Part shown: in pieces, positions 27,377 through 35,610 of the stretch
Numbering within the stretch: the first letter of the stretch is position 1
How the letters are laid out: every line of letters starts with the position of its first letter
Position numbers and translations under genes: made by a program
From: Arthrobacter globiformis
Lineage (GTDB): Bacteria > Actinomycetota > Actinomycetes > Actinomycetales > Micrococcaceae
Length of the DNA stretch: 64,000 nt
Direction: 5' to 3'
Assembly (NCBI RefSeq): GCF_030817195.1
Contig: NZ_JAUSYZ010000001.1
Coordinates: 620,001-684,000 of the forward strand
The notes under the pieces: generated by a model
Databases searched by the model: none
Told to the model about the DNA's origin: nothing
What the model saw: only the letters and a program-made list of their open reading frames with translations

Positions 27377-28274
27377 GCCAGGACGCCTCGGCGTCGGAAT
27401 CATCGGTGCCGGCAAAGTGGGCGCCGTCCTGGGTGCGGCGCTCCGCGCAGCCGAGCACGCCGTCGTCGGGGTTTCCGCCGTCTCCGACGCGAGCCGGGAG
27501 CGGGCCGAAACCCTGTTGCCCGGCGTTCCCGTTTTGGAGATCCAGGACATCGTGGAACGCGCGGAACTGGTGCTCCTGGCCGTTCCTGATGATGCCCTCG
27601 GCGGACTCGTGGAAGGGCTGGCCAAGCTCGGCGCCTGGCAGCCCGGTCAGCTCGTGGCGCACACGTCGGGCCGGTTCGGCGTCGGTGTGCTGCATTCGGT
27701 CCGGGCGGCCGGTGCCGTGCCGCTGGCGCTGCACCCGGCCATGACCTTCACCGGCATGAGCCTGGACCTGACCCGCCTGCTGGACTGCACGTTCGGTGTC
27801 ACAGCGGACGCCGCCATGCTCCCCATCGCCCAGGCCCTCGTCGTCGAAATGGGGGCCGAGCCGGTGGTCATTGCCGAGGGCGACCGCACCATCTACCACG
27901 CGGCCCTGGCGCACGGTTCGAACCACATGGTCACGCTCGTGGCGCAGGCCTCGCAGCTGCTCGCGGAGGTGGGCGTTGAGGCCCCGGACCGCATGCTCGG
28001 GCCGCTGCTGCGGGCAACGCTGGAGAACGCGCTTGCCTCCGGCGAGACGGCGCTGACCGGCCCGGTGGCGCGGGGGGACGCCGGCACGGTGGAAGCGCAC
28101 GCCCGTGCGCTGCGCGAGCACGACGGCGGGACCGGCGGGGACGTCCTCGCCGCGTATCTCGCCATGGCACGGGCCACCGCCAGGCGCGCTGAAGGGCGGG
28201 GTTTGCTGAAGCCGGATCAGGCGGACAATATTCGTATCGCACTCGAGGGCACCGATGACGACGGCCCGGCATAG
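27369..28274 (+). CDS. Rossmann-like/DUF2520 NAD(P)-binding protein
   Basis: 301 residues. The N-terminal dinucleotide-binding fold starts GVGIIGAGKVGAVLGAAL (GxGxxG) with VLLAVPDDALGGLV. The C-terminal all-alpha DUF2520 domain contains HPAMTFTG and HAALAHGSNHMVTL, similar to the ketopantoate-reductase-type C-terminal fold. Its position directly before panC is conserved in actinobacteria (Rv3603c), so a role near pantothenate synthesis, such as a reductase, is plausible but unproven. GTG 27369 has GGAAGG about 10 nt upstream and overlaps the preceding gene by 8 nt. Confidence 0.88.
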   Translation: MAKPGRLGVGIIGAGKVGAVLGAALRAAEHAVVGVSAVSDASRERAETLLPGVPVLEIQDIVERAELVLLAVPDDALGGLVEGLAKLGAWQPGQLVAHTSGRFGVGVLHSVRAAGAVPLALHPAMTFTGMSLDLTRLLDCTFGVTADAAMLPIAQALVVEMGAEPVVIAEGDRTIYHAALAHGSNHMVTLVAQASQLLAEVGVEAPDRMLGPLLRATLENALASGETALTGPVARGDAGTVEAHARALREHDGGTGGDVLAAYLAMARATARRAEGRGLLKPDQADNIRIALEGTDDDGPA

Positions 28275-28327
28275 GGCCGTGACGGCCGTGCATGAAAACG
28301 GCCGCAGGGCCAAGGGAGGACACTGAC

Positions 28328-29257
28328 ATGGCAATCCGACTCGTAACGACGGCGGACTCCCTCCGTGCACAGAGCCGGCTGCTGCTGACGCAAAAGAACG
28401 GCTCGTCGTTGGGCCTCGTGCCCACCATGGGCGCCCTGCATGCGGGCCACGGACGGCTGGCGCGGGCTGCCGTTGAACAGAACGACGTTGTGGTGGCCTC
28501 CATCTTTGTGAACCCGCTGCAGTTCGGCGAGGCACAGGACCTGGACCGGTATCCGCGGACGCTCGAGGCGGACATGGCGCTGCTCGAGGAGCAGGGCGTG
28601 GACCTGGTCTTCGCGCCGTCGGTTGAGGAGATGTACCCGGGCGGCCAGCCGATGGTGAGGATCACCTCCGGTCCGCTGGGGGAGAAGTGGGAAGGCGCCT
28701 CCCGGCCCGGGCATTTCGACGGTGCGCTCACCGTGGTGGCCAAGCTGCTGCACCTGGGCATCCCCGGCACAGGACTTCCCGGCGGCAGCGCCTTCGTGGC
28801 CGGCTCCGGCGGCGGATTGCCGGCCTACCGCGCCTATTTTGGCCAGAAGGATGCGCAGCAGCTGGTCCTGGTGCGCCGGATGGTGGCGGACCTGAACTTT
28901 CCCGTGGATATCGTAGCGGTGCCAACCGCCCGGGCCGCCGACGGGCTGGCACTGTCCAGCCGGAACCGCTTCCTCTCGGATGAGGAACGGGAAGCAGCGC
29001 TGGTCCTGTCCCGCGCGCTGCACCTCATTGAGGAGCGGGCGAACGCCAACGAGCCCCTTGATGTGGGCTCGGCCAGAGCCCTGATCGAGTCCCAGCCCCT
29101 GGTCCGGCTCGACTACCTCGACGTCGTGGATCCCGTCACACTGGAGCCGCTCGCCGAGAACTGCCACGAGACACCCTTCCGCGGTGAAGGGCTGGCTATG
29201 GTTGCCGCGAAGGTGGGCGCCGTGCGGCTGATCGACAACGTGCCGCTCAGTTCCTAA
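28328..29257 (+). CDS. panC: Pantothenate synthetase
   Basis: Joins pantoate and beta-alanine with ATP to give pantothenate. 309 residues. HIGH-type motif in LVPTMGALHAGHGRLARAA; KMSKS-like region in SSRNRFLS; pantoate/beta-alanine pocket around FVNPLQFGEAQDLDRYPR. A loop of about 18 residues, rich in Gly/Pro/Ser (LGIPGTGLPGGSAF), is inserted before AYFGQKDAQQLVLVR compared with E. coli PanC. ATG 28328 has AGGGAGG 9 nt ahead. panD and coaX, which follow panC in M. tuberculosis, are absent here. Confidence 0.94.
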   Translation: MAIRLVTTADSLRAQSRLLLTQKNGSSLGLVPTMGALHAGHGRLARAAVEQNDVVVASIFVNPLQFGEAQDLDRYPRTLEADMALLEEQGVDLVFAPSVEEMYPGGQPMVRITSGPLGEKWEGASRPGHFDGALTVVAKLLHLGIPGTGLPGGSAFVAGSGGGLPAYRAYFGQKDAQQLVLVRRMVADLNFPVDIVAVPTARAADGLALSSRNRFLSDEEREAALVLSRALHLIEERANANEPLDVGSARALIESQPLVRLDYLDVVDPVTLEPLAENCHETPFRGEGLAMVAAKVGAVRLIDNVPLSS

Positions 29258-29336
29258 CCGAGTAACTTGCCCGGCGGCTTGGACCCACTGTGCGGGGAAC
29301 GGGCGGTGTACTGGGAATGGGCGGGGCCACTACACT

Positions 29337-29379
29337 GTTGGAGTCTGCAGCGGCGCTGACCGCCTGCCACCACTCCAAC
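29337..29379 (+). promoter_or_regulatory. Inverted repeat in the MFS gene leader
   Basis: GTTGGAGT (29337-29344) and ACTCCAAC (29372-29379) are perfect 8-bp arms just after a TACACT box (29331-29336) that could be a -10. It may be an operator or a leader hairpin for the exporter gene. Confidence 0.35.
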
Positions 29380-29396
29380 TCCCTGAGGGCCTCGCC

Positions 29397-30911
29397 ATGT
29401 CTACCAAAGTCACGTCCAATTCGTCTGGCGAACCTGCCCGGGAGCCGGCCGCTCCCGTCGTAGCCCCGGCCGGCGCGCCGGCATCCCCTGCCGCAGCGCC
29501 GCCGTCGGACAGGATGTCCCGCGAGTCCGTGACGGTGATTGCCACGCTGCTGGTGGCCACCTTCGTGGTGATCCTGAACGAAACCATCATGAACGTTGCC
29601 CTGCAGCGGCTCATGGTGGACCTGCGCGTGGATGCCCCCACCGTCCAGTGGCTCTCCACCGGGTTCATGCTGACCATGGCCGTGGTGATTCCGACCACCG
29701 GCTTCATCCTCCAGCGGCTGTCGACGCGGGCTTCGTTCCTCCTGGCGATGGGCCTGTTCGCCGGCGGTACGGCGCTCGCGGCCGCGGCGCCCGGCTTTGA
29801 AATCCTCCTGCTGGCGCGGATCATCCAGGCGGGCGGCACTGCCATCATGCTTCCGCTGCTGATGACCACCATCCTCACGCTGGTCCCGCTGGCCCGCCGC
29901 GGCGCCGTGATGGGCAACGTCAGCATTGCCATTTCTGTTGCACCGGCCATGGGACCCACGGTTTCCGGTTTCATCCTGCAGCACTTCTCCTGGCGCTTCA
30001 TGTTCATCTTTGTCCTGCCCATTGCCCTGGCGGCTCTGGCAATTGGCGCCAGGTTCCTCACCAACGTCGGCGAGACCGAAAAGTCCAGGCTCGACTTCCT
30101 CTCCGTGGTCCTGACCGTTCCCGCGTTCGGCGGCCTCGTCTACGGCCTCAGCCAGATCGGCGGCGGCCACGGCGGCGGCAGCGGCCCGAGCATGCTGGCC
30201 GTGGTGGCGCTGGTTGTTGGTGTGGCCGGCCTTGCCGCGTTCACGTTCCGCCAGCTCCGGCTGCAGAAGTCCGAGTCCCCGCTGCTGGACCTGCGCGCTT
30301 TCAACTTCCGGATGTTCACGCTGTCCGTGCTGCTGATGGTGGTGTCCATGGTGGCCCTGTTCGGCGCCGTGATCCTGCTGCCGCTGTACCTGCAGGAAAT
30401 CCGCGGGCTGCAGTCGCTTGAGACCGGCCTGGCCCTGCTGCCCGGAGGCCTCGCCATGGGCCTGCTCGGCCCGGTGATCGGCCGCCTGTTCGACAAGGTC
30501 GGCCCCCTGCCGCTGACGGTCACCGGATCCTCGCTCATGGTCCTGACACTCTGGCAGTTTGCAATGCTCGACGCCGGCACTCCGGTCTGGTGGATCGTCA
30601 CCTTGCACGTCGGGCTCAGTTTCGGGCTCGCGCTGCTCTTCACGCCGGCCTTCACCACCGGCCTGAACCCGCTGCCGCCGCACCTGTACTCGCACGGCTC
30701 GGCCATCATGAGCACCCTGCAGCAGGTGGCCGGCGCGGCGGGCACGGCACTGCTCGTGTCCATCTTCGCCTTCGTTTCCGCGGGCTCCGGCCTCGTTGCG
30801 GGCATGAATGCCGCGTTCCTGACGGCAACCGTCATAGCCGTTGCCGCCGTCGTACTCTCCACCATGATGCGGAAGACGGCTGGCGCCGAAGGCGCGCCCG
30901 CGGCCCACTAG
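29397..30911 (+). CDS. MFS drug/proton antiporter, DHA2 (EmrB/QacA) family
   Basis: 504 residues. After a Pro/Ala-rich cytoplasmic tail of about 40 residues come 12-14 membrane helices. The DHA motif C-like segment NVSIAISVAPAMGPTVSGF and motif A-like region TGFILQRLSTRASFLLAMGL are present, and NETIMNVALQRLM near helix 1 is typical of the DHA2 branch. Likely exports hydrophobic or cationic toxicants; the substrate is unknown. It stands where panD/coaX lie in related genomes, so it is probably a lineage-specific insertion. Convergent with the hydrolase pair. Confidence 0.88.
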   Translation: MSTKVTSNSSGEPAREPAAPVVAPAGAPASPAAAPPSDRMSRESVTVIATLLVATFVVILNETIMNVALQRLMVDLRVDAPTVQWLSTGFMLTMAVVIPTTGFILQRLSTRASFLLAMGLFAGGTALAAAAPGFEILLLARIIQAGGTAIMLPLLMTTILTLVPLARRGAVMGNVSIAISVAPAMGPTVSGFILQHFSWRFMFIFVLPIALAALAIGARFLTNVGETEKSRLDFLSVVLTVPAFGGLVYGLSQIGGGHGGGSGPSMLAVVALVVGVAGLAAFTFRQLRLQKSESPLLDLRAFNFRMFTLSVLLMVVSMVALFGAVILLPLYLQEIRGLQSLETGLALLPGGLAMGLLGPVIGRLFDKVGPLPLTVTGSSLMVLTLWQFAMLDAGTPVWWIVTLHVGLSFGLALLFTPAFTTGLNPLPPHLYSHGSAIMSTLQQVAGAAGTALLVSIFAFVSAGSGLVAGMNAAFLTATVIAVAAVVLSTMMRKTAGAEGAPAAH

Positions 30912-30912
30912 G

Positions 30913-30997
30913 GCGCGACCGAACACTTAAGCCCGCCACCGAAGCGCGAACGTACACTTAAGCCCCGGAAAGTGGGGCTCAAGTGTACGTTCGCGCT
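30913..30997. repeat. 22-bp repeat family: direct and inverted copies
   Basis: GCGCGACCGAACACTTAAG... (30913-30934), GCGCGAACGTACACTTAAG... (30944-30965) and an inverted copy (30974-30997). The last two form a 24-bp stem with one mismatch and a 7-nt loop (30967-30973). A fourth relative is at 13487-13508. It lies between the convergent MFS and hydrolase genes and could also stop transcription from both sides. Confidence 0.75.
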
Positions 30998-31013
30998 GTG
31001 GTTTCGGCGCGAT

Positions 31014-31850
31014 TCAGCCGGCGAAGAACTCGCTGAGCTCGGTGATGAGCTTGTCCGGGGCGCGGTTGGCGCCGTCATGTCCGAAGCCGGGCAGGATGGT
31101 GTAGCTGGAGCCGGAGAGGACGTCGTGGATCTGGCCGCAGGCCACGCCGAAGTAGGCCGGGCTCTTCTCGCCCACGATGATGAGCGTCTCCAGCGGCAGC
31201 GCCAGGAAGGGTTCGGCCGGCATGTCCGCCGCGATGATCGCCTTGATCTCGCGGACACCGGTGCGCATCATTTCGCGCATCTGCTTGCCCACCGACGTTC
31301 CCGCCGTGAGCTTGTTGGCGAGGGTCATCATGGACAGCGGCATGCGGGAGGAGAAGGCGCTCTCGGCCTCGAGCCCGCGGAGCAGCACCGCGAGGGCACG
31401 GTCGTCGTCCCCGGCCGCCGTCGCCCGTTCGTATTCGGTGGTCCAGTCGGCCGTGACGCTGTGGTTGACGGAGACCGCGGGATCGTAAACGGCGAGCCGT
31501 TCCACCGGGAGGGTCCGCGCCGCGTGGATGGCCACGGCACCGCCGAAGCTGTGGCCGAAGACGTCGGTGCTGGCCGTGTGCTTCATGACGGTGTCGAGGT
31601 CGCGGATATCGACGTCCAGGGTGTAGTCCCCGGCCTGTTCGGAGGAGGCGCCCCGGCCGCGGCGGTTGAATGTGTGCACCGGCCGGCCGAGGGAGGCGCT
31701 GAGCTTCTGCGCGAAGCGGGTGTAGTCCGCCGCCGTCACCATGGAGGCCGTAACCACAACCACGCCGGAACCGGCCGTGGCCAACTCAGCGCCCGTGCTG
31801 AACAGCTCGAGCTTGCCGCCGTCGGGTGTGCTGATGATCTCGCGAGTCAT
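31014..31850 (-). CDS. Alpha/beta hydrolase
   Basis: 278 residues. The nucleophile elbow is VFGHSFGGAVAIHAA (Ser about 100). An acid is expected near LIIVGEKSPAYF, and the catalytic His is in LPGFGHDGANRAPDKLI. HTFNRRGRGASSEQAGDYTL matches the oxyanion/cap entry. Substrate unknown. GGAGC lies just before the ATG. It is paralogous to the upstream gene (about the same length after its N-terminal tail, same NRRGRG and HSFGG blocks), so the two are a tandem duplication. Confidence 0.85.
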   Translation of the reverse strand: MTREIISTPDGGKLELFSTGAELATAGSGVVVVTASMVTAADYTRFAQKLSASLGRPVHTFNRRGRGASSEQAGDYTLDVDIRDLDTVMKHTASTDVFGHSFGGAVAIHAARTLPVERLAVYDPAVSVNHSVTADWTTEYERATAAGDDDRALAVLLRGLEAESAFSSRMPLSMMTLANKLTAGTSVGKQMREMMRTGVREIKAIIAADMPAEPFLALPLETLIIVGEKSPAYFGVACGQIHDVLSGSSYTILPGFGHDGANRAPDKLITELSEFFAG

Positions 31851-32848
31851 GCTCCGAGCCTATCGGAGGCGGGCCCCTGCTGACAGCCAGCGGCTACCTG
31901 CGCCGGCCCTTCCTGCTCAGTGGCCGGACGCTTCCGTCGGTACCGTTCAGGAAGCGCGCCATCCGGATGGCCAGGCGCTTGCCCGGCCGGATCGGCCCTT
32001 CGTGCAGCTGGGCCCGGAACCACCGCGAAGTCGATCGCCGGCACGGCGGACGCCAGCTGCCGGCCGGTCTCGGCGAAGTATCCCGGGCTCCAGCCGCCGC
32101 TGAGCATCAGCGTGGGCGTGGTCAGTTCCGTGTAATCCGCGAGCTCCGCGTCGGCGTCGAGCACCGCCCGCATCTCCTTGACGGCCGTCGGCAGCAGCTC
32201 CCGCATTTCGGCGCCGACGTTGGTCCGGGCCGACATGATGCTCAGCATCCGCAGCGCGCCGAGGGGCAGGTAGGACAAAGGCCCGGCCGTGGCCAGGCCC
32301 TGCACCAGATGCGCCCAGGCATGGTTAAGCTGCCCCTCCGTCACAGCCTGCTCCAGTTCCGGCCGCCAGCGGTGGTTCAGGTTGCCGGAAAGGGACACCG
32401 CGGCGTCGTACGTGACGAGCCGGCGCAGCGGCATGCCACGCGCCGCCTGAAGGGCCACGAAACCGCCGAAGCTGTGCGCCACCACATCCTCCGACCCCGT
32501 CGCCTTCATGACGGCGGCGAGGTCCCGGATCTCGGTCGCGACGGAATAGTCGTCCGGCTGCGGCGCGGAACCGGCGCGGCCGCGGCGGTTGTAGCAGTGC
32601 ACCGGCCGGCTCAGCAGGAGGCTCAGATTGCGGGCGAACGGCCGGTACAGCGCGGCGGTCACCAGTGTTCCGTGGATAACGACGACGCCGGGCGCCGTCA
32701 CCGGGGCCGGGTCACCTATTGCGGAGGTGCTGCCGGCGGAGTTGCCGGCGGGGCTGCCGCCGTCGGCACGGGTGAGTGCCGCCGGCCTGAAGGAGTGCAC
32801 CTCAAGCCGGCTGCCGTCGTCGTCCGTCTCAACTGTCCAGGTCTCCAC
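31847..32848 (-). CDS. Alpha/beta hydrolase, C-terminus apparently frameshifted
   Basis: 333 residues as the frame stands. Nucleophile elbow VVAHSFGGFVALQAA; NRRGRAGS block as in its neighbour. From VVPGPAARRADPAGQ onward the reading is Arg/Pro/Gly-rich and unlike the family. One base more near 32011-32016 would give VVPG-x-QLHEGPIRPGKRLAIRM..., which restores the catalytic His and aligns with the neighbour's FGHDGANRAPDKLI, then stops at TAG 31894-31896. Without that base the enzyme lacks its His. The present frame ends with an ATGA overlap on the next gene. Either a real single-base deletion or a sequencing error in GGGCCC. Confidence 0.72.
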   Translation of the reverse strand: METWTVETDDDGSRLEVHSFRPAALTRADGGSPAGNSAGSTSAIGDPAPVTAPGVVVIHGTLVTAALYRPFARNLSLLLSRPVHCYNRRGRAGSAPQPDDYSVATEIRDLAAVMKATGSEDVVAHSFGGFVALQAARGMPLRRLVTYDAAVSLSGNLNHRWRPELEQAVTEGQLNHAWAHLVQGLATAGPLSYLPLGALRMLSIMSARTNVGAEMRELLPTAVKEMRAVLDADAELADYTELTTPTLMLSGGWSPGYFAETGRQLASAVPAIDFAVVPGPAARRADPAGQAPGHPDGALPERYRRKRPATEQEGPAQVAAGCQQGPASDRLGA

Positions 32849-32979
32849 AGCCCGAGTCTATGCCCCACCACCTCCGGAGTTTCTGTACAGATATCGCGCC
32901 CAAATGGCCCCGGAAGTCCGAATATCCGGACAAAAACTCCAAGGTGCGGGGGCCCGAACTCCGATCCGGGAAGTCCCGG

Positions 32980-32985
32980 TAAACT
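32980..32985 (+). promoter_or_regulatory. Candidate -10 box of lysS
   Basis: TAAACT ends 2 nt before ATG 32988 and 8 nt before GTG 32994, both in the frame of the expected lysS N-terminus (MTVTSQNTP). This is the spacing of leaderless promoters. Confidence 0.35.
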
Positions 32986-33057
32986 TGATGACTGTGACTT
33001 CCCAAAACACCCCCCGCCCCCAAGAACGCCCCAGAACCGCTCGACGCCAGCGAACAG

Positions 33058-34527
33058 ATGCGCATCCGCATGGACAAGCGCGCCAAGCTGATCGAACGCG
33101 GGGCGGAGGCGTACCCGGTGGGTGTTGGGCGCACGCATTCGCTCAGCGAGATCCGCGAAAAGTACGCGCACCTGCAGGCCGACGAGACCACCGGCGACGT
33201 CGTGGGCGTCACCGGCCGCGTGGTGTTCGTCCGGAACACGGGCAAGCTGTGCTTCGCCACGCTGCAGGAAGGCGGCACCGACGGCAAGGGCACCCGGCTG
33301 CAGGCCATGCTCAGCCTGGCGAACGTGGGCGAAGAGGCGCTCGCGGACTGGAAGGCCCTGGTTGACTTGGGCGACCACGTCTTCATCAAGGGTGAAGTCA
33401 TCTCGTCCCGCCGCGGTGAACTCTCCGTCATGGCCGAGTCCTGGTCCATGGCCTCCAAGGCGCTGCGCCCGCTGCCGGTGCTGCACGCCGAACTCAACGA
33501 GGAAACCCGCGTCCGCCAGCGCTACGTGGACCTGATGGTCCGCGACGAGGCCCGCGAAATGGTCTACACCCGCGCCGCCATCACCCGCTCCATCCGCGAG
33601 ACCCTGTTCCGCCACGCCTACGTCGAGGTGGAGACGCCCATCCTCCAGCTGGTCCACGGCGGCGCCCTGGCCCGCCCGTTCGAAACGCACATGAACGCGT
33701 TCGACCAGAAGATGACGCTGCGCATTGCCACCGAGCTGTACCTCAAGCGCGCCGTGGTGGGCGGCATCGACCGCGTCTACGACATGGGCCGCGTGTTCCG
33801 CAACGAGGGTGTGGACTCGACCCACAGCCCGGAGTTCACCACGCTTGAGTGCTACGAGGCGTGGGCGGACCAGTTCGTTATGGCTGAGCGGATCAAGGAG
33901 ATCATCCTGGACGCCGCGGACGCCGTGGGGGCCGGACGTACGCTGCAGACCGAGGCAGGGGAGATCAACCTCGACGGCGACTGGGCCTGGGTGTCCGTGT
34001 ATCCAGGGCTTTCCGAAGCAGTGGGCCAGGAGATCACCCCCGACACCACCCTCGAAGAACTGCGGGTGGTGGCGGAGAAGCACGACGTCAAGGTGGACCC
34101 CAAGTGGGACGCCGAGAAGCTGGCGGTGGAACTCTTCGGCGAAATCGTGGAACCCACTCTGCTGAACCCCACATTTGTCTACGACTACCCGCCCTCTGCC
34201 CAGCCGCTGGCCCGCCCGCACCGCGAGGACGGCCGCCTGATCGAGGCCTGGGACCTGATCATCGGCGGCATGGAGCGCGGCACCGCCTTCTCTGAGCTCA
34301 TCGACCCGGTCATCCAGCGCGAACGCCTCACCGAACAGTCCAGGCACGCCGCCGCCGGTGACGTCGAGGCCATGCAGCTGGACGAGGACTTCCTCCGAGC
34401 CCTTGAATACGGCGCGCCTCCCATGGGCGGCATCGGCCTGGGCATCGACCGCCTGGTCATGCTCTTCACTGGCGCCGGGATCCGCGAGACCATTCTCTTC
34501 CCCCTGCTCAAGCCCGAAGGCCACTGA
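33058..34527 (+). CDS. lysS: Lysyl-tRNA synthetase (class II)
   Basis: 489 residues from ATG 33058. The OB-fold anticodon domain (TGRVVFVRNTGKLCFATLQEG) is followed by the class II core: motif 2 in YDMGRVFRNEGVDSTHSPEF and motif 3 in GGIGLGIDRLVMLFTGAGIR; family insert LARPHREDGRLIEAWD is present. ATG 33058 lacks a ribosome site. Upstream, another frame begins MTVTSQNTP at 32988, and deleting one C from the run 33010-33015 would join it to PEPLDASEQM in the lysS frame, adding 23 residues. The annotated start is therefore probably not the original one. Followed by a small membrane gene (TGATG overlap), lsr2 and clpC as in mycobacteria. Confidence 0.94.
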   Translation: MRIRMDKRAKLIERGAEAYPVGVGRTHSLSEIREKYAHLQADETTGDVVGVTGRVVFVRNTGKLCFATLQEGGTDGKGTRLQAMLSLANVGEEALADWKALVDLGDHVFIKGEVISSRRGELSVMAESWSMASKALRPLPVLHAELNEETRVRQRYVDLMVRDEAREMVYTRAAITRSIRETLFRHAYVEVETPILQLVHGGALARPFETHMNAFDQKMTLRIATELYLKRAVVGGIDRVYDMGRVFRNEGVDSTHSPEFTTLECYEAWADQFVMAERIKEIILDAADAVGAGRTLQTEAGEINLDGDWAWVSVYPGLSEAVGQEITPDTTLEELRVVAEKHDVKVDPKWDAEKLAVELFGEIVEPTLLNPTFVYDYPPSAQPLARPHREDGRLIEAWDLIIGGMERGTAFSELIDPVIQRERLTEQSRHAAAGDVEAMQLDEDFLRALEYGAPPMGGIGLGIDRLVMLFTGAGIRETILFPLLKPEGH

Positions 34528-34715
34528 TGATGGACTACGTCGCCGTACTGCTGCCCTCGCTGGTAGTTGGCCTGCTCTTTTGGTTTGCAATGAAGTCGAT
34601 CTTTAACGCGGACAAGGCAGAACGCCAGGCCGAAGCACGCGCGCAGGCCGAAGCCGACGCCCGGGCGGCAGCCGGAGACGATTCCGCAGAACCGCCGAGT
34701 AAATCAGACAAATAG
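34527..34715 (+). CDS. Small membrane protein between lysS and lsr2
   Basis: 62 residues: one membrane helix (about 4-24, YVAVLLPSLVVGLLFWFAMK) followed by an Ala/Glu/Arg-rich helix and a polar Ser/Lys tail. The ATG overlaps the lysS stop (TGATG), so it is translated by coupling. A second ATG follows directly at 34530. No known domain; function unknown. Codon bias and overlap support a real gene. Confidence 0.7.
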   Translation: MMDYVAVLLPSLVVGLLFWFAMKSIFNADKAERQAEARAQAEADARAAAGDDSAEPPSKSDK

Positions 34716-34766
34716 CAGGCGACTTTTTTCGCCCCCAGTTTTCCCCAAGGAACCATTGCGTGTTTT

Positions 34767-34796
34767 GACGCGTTGCCTTATTGGGGGAGATACTTC
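34767..34796 (+). promoter_or_regulatory. Promoter of lsr2
   Basis: TTGACG (34767-34772), an 18-nt spacer and GATACT (34791-34796), in an A/T-richer stretch after the preceding gene. This gives a leader of about 50 nt before the lsr2 ATG. Confidence 0.6.
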
Positions 34797-34852
34797 AGAT
34801 GGAAACATCCTGCTTTTCTGATTACACGTCCTTTCCAAAAGAGAGATTTTTG

Positions 34853-35179
34853 ATGGCACAGAAAGTCAATATCGTCCTCGTGGACGATCTGGATGGGGGA
34901 TCTGCGGACGAAACCGTTCGCTTCGGCCTGGATGGGGTCGGTTATGAAATTGACCTGTCCTCGGCCAACGCTTCAGAACTGCGGTCATCACTGGAACGCT
35001 TTGTTTCAGCCGGCCGCAAAACGTCCGGCGGCCGCCCGACCCGTGCCAAGGCACCGGGCGGACGCAGCCAGGACTCTGCCCAGATACGCCAGTGGGCGCG
35101 GGACCACGGTTACACCGTAAACGCGCGCGGCCGTATTCAGGCAGAAATCCAGGAAGCCTACCAAAAGGCCAATTCCTAG
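34853..35179 (+). CDS. lsr2: Nucleoid-associated protein Lsr2
   Basis: 108 residues. H-NS-like xenogeneic silencer of actinobacteria that bridges DNA and represses A/T-rich acquired genes. The N-terminal dimerisation domain runs from MAQKVNIVLVDDLDGGSADE to about 60. The C-terminal DNA-binding domain has QIRQWARDHGYTVNARGRIQ with the RGR minor-groove hook. ATG 34853 with GAGAG upstream gives the standard N-terminus. It is downstream of lysS and upstream of clpC, as in M. tuberculosis, and has its own promoter and terminator. Confidence 0.96.
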   Translation: MAQKVNIVLVDDLDGGSADETVRFGLDGVGYEIDLSSANASELRSSLERFVSAGRKTSGGRPTRAKAPGGRSQDSAQIRQWARDHGYTVNARGRIQAEIQEAYQKANS

Positions 35180-35227
35180 CCTGGTGCCCTGACAATCAGC
35201 CAGGGCAAAAAAGTTCGAAGCAAATGT

Positions 35228-35256
35228 GCGGCGCCCCCGGTTGACGGGGGCGCTGC
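35228..35256 (+). terminator. Terminator of lsr2
   Basis: 12-bp stem with one G-U pair (35228-35239, 35245-35256; GCGGCGCCCCCG against CGGGGGCGCTGC), loop GTTGA, followed by GCTTTAAT. It lies 48 nt after the lsr2 stop. Confidence 0.75.
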
Positions 35257-35610
35257 GCTTTAATCGGCCGATGCCGTCCGCATTAATCAGACCGGCGTTA
35301 ATCAGAACCGCCGCCAGCCCGGTAATCGATTCCGATGGTCACGCGAATCGGATGGTGTGCGGGCTAATCCGCGGCCCCTGGCACATTCCGCGCCGGGTGA
35401 TTTCCGGCACCCTGCTAAGCGAAACGGCAAATTCAGACCGCGTGCCCCCGGATGCTATTCAAACCTTCTCCGGCATCACGCCGGCGGGGCCGGCGGGGCA
35501 GCTGCGCGGACCTGTGCAAGACCCCCGGTTTCCCCTGTGGCGAACAAGCTCCCCAAGTCAGGGTTCCCCCACGTAGCATCAAAGTACGTCGTAGCTAGGA
35601 GTGTGGCGAA
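35257..35610 (+). other. Intergenic region upstream of clpC
   Basis: About 350 nt without a credible gene. It contains near-repeats of GCATTAATCAGAC/GCGTTAATCAGAA (about 35279-35306) and ATCGATTCCGAT...AATCGGAT (about 35325-35352), and must hold the clpC promoter. The clpC ribosome site AGGAG is at about 35597. No HspR (HAIR) or convincing ClgR site is seen. Confidence 0.4.

Noticed and set aside
13486..31000. CRISPR-like array from the repeated 22-mers
   Set aside because: Copies are few, partly inverted, unevenly spaced, far apart and without cas genes.
31967..33091. Plus-strand open frame across the hydrolase gene and the lysS leader
   Set aside because: It is antisense to the hydrolase, and its end crosses the lysS N-terminal region in the wrong frame; composition is Arg/Gly/His-rich.
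35180..35610. HspR (HAIR) or ClgR operator ahead of clpC
   Set aside because: GGCGAAC at about 35538 resembles half of a ClgR site, but the spaced second half is absent, and no CTTGAGT-type inverted repeat is present.
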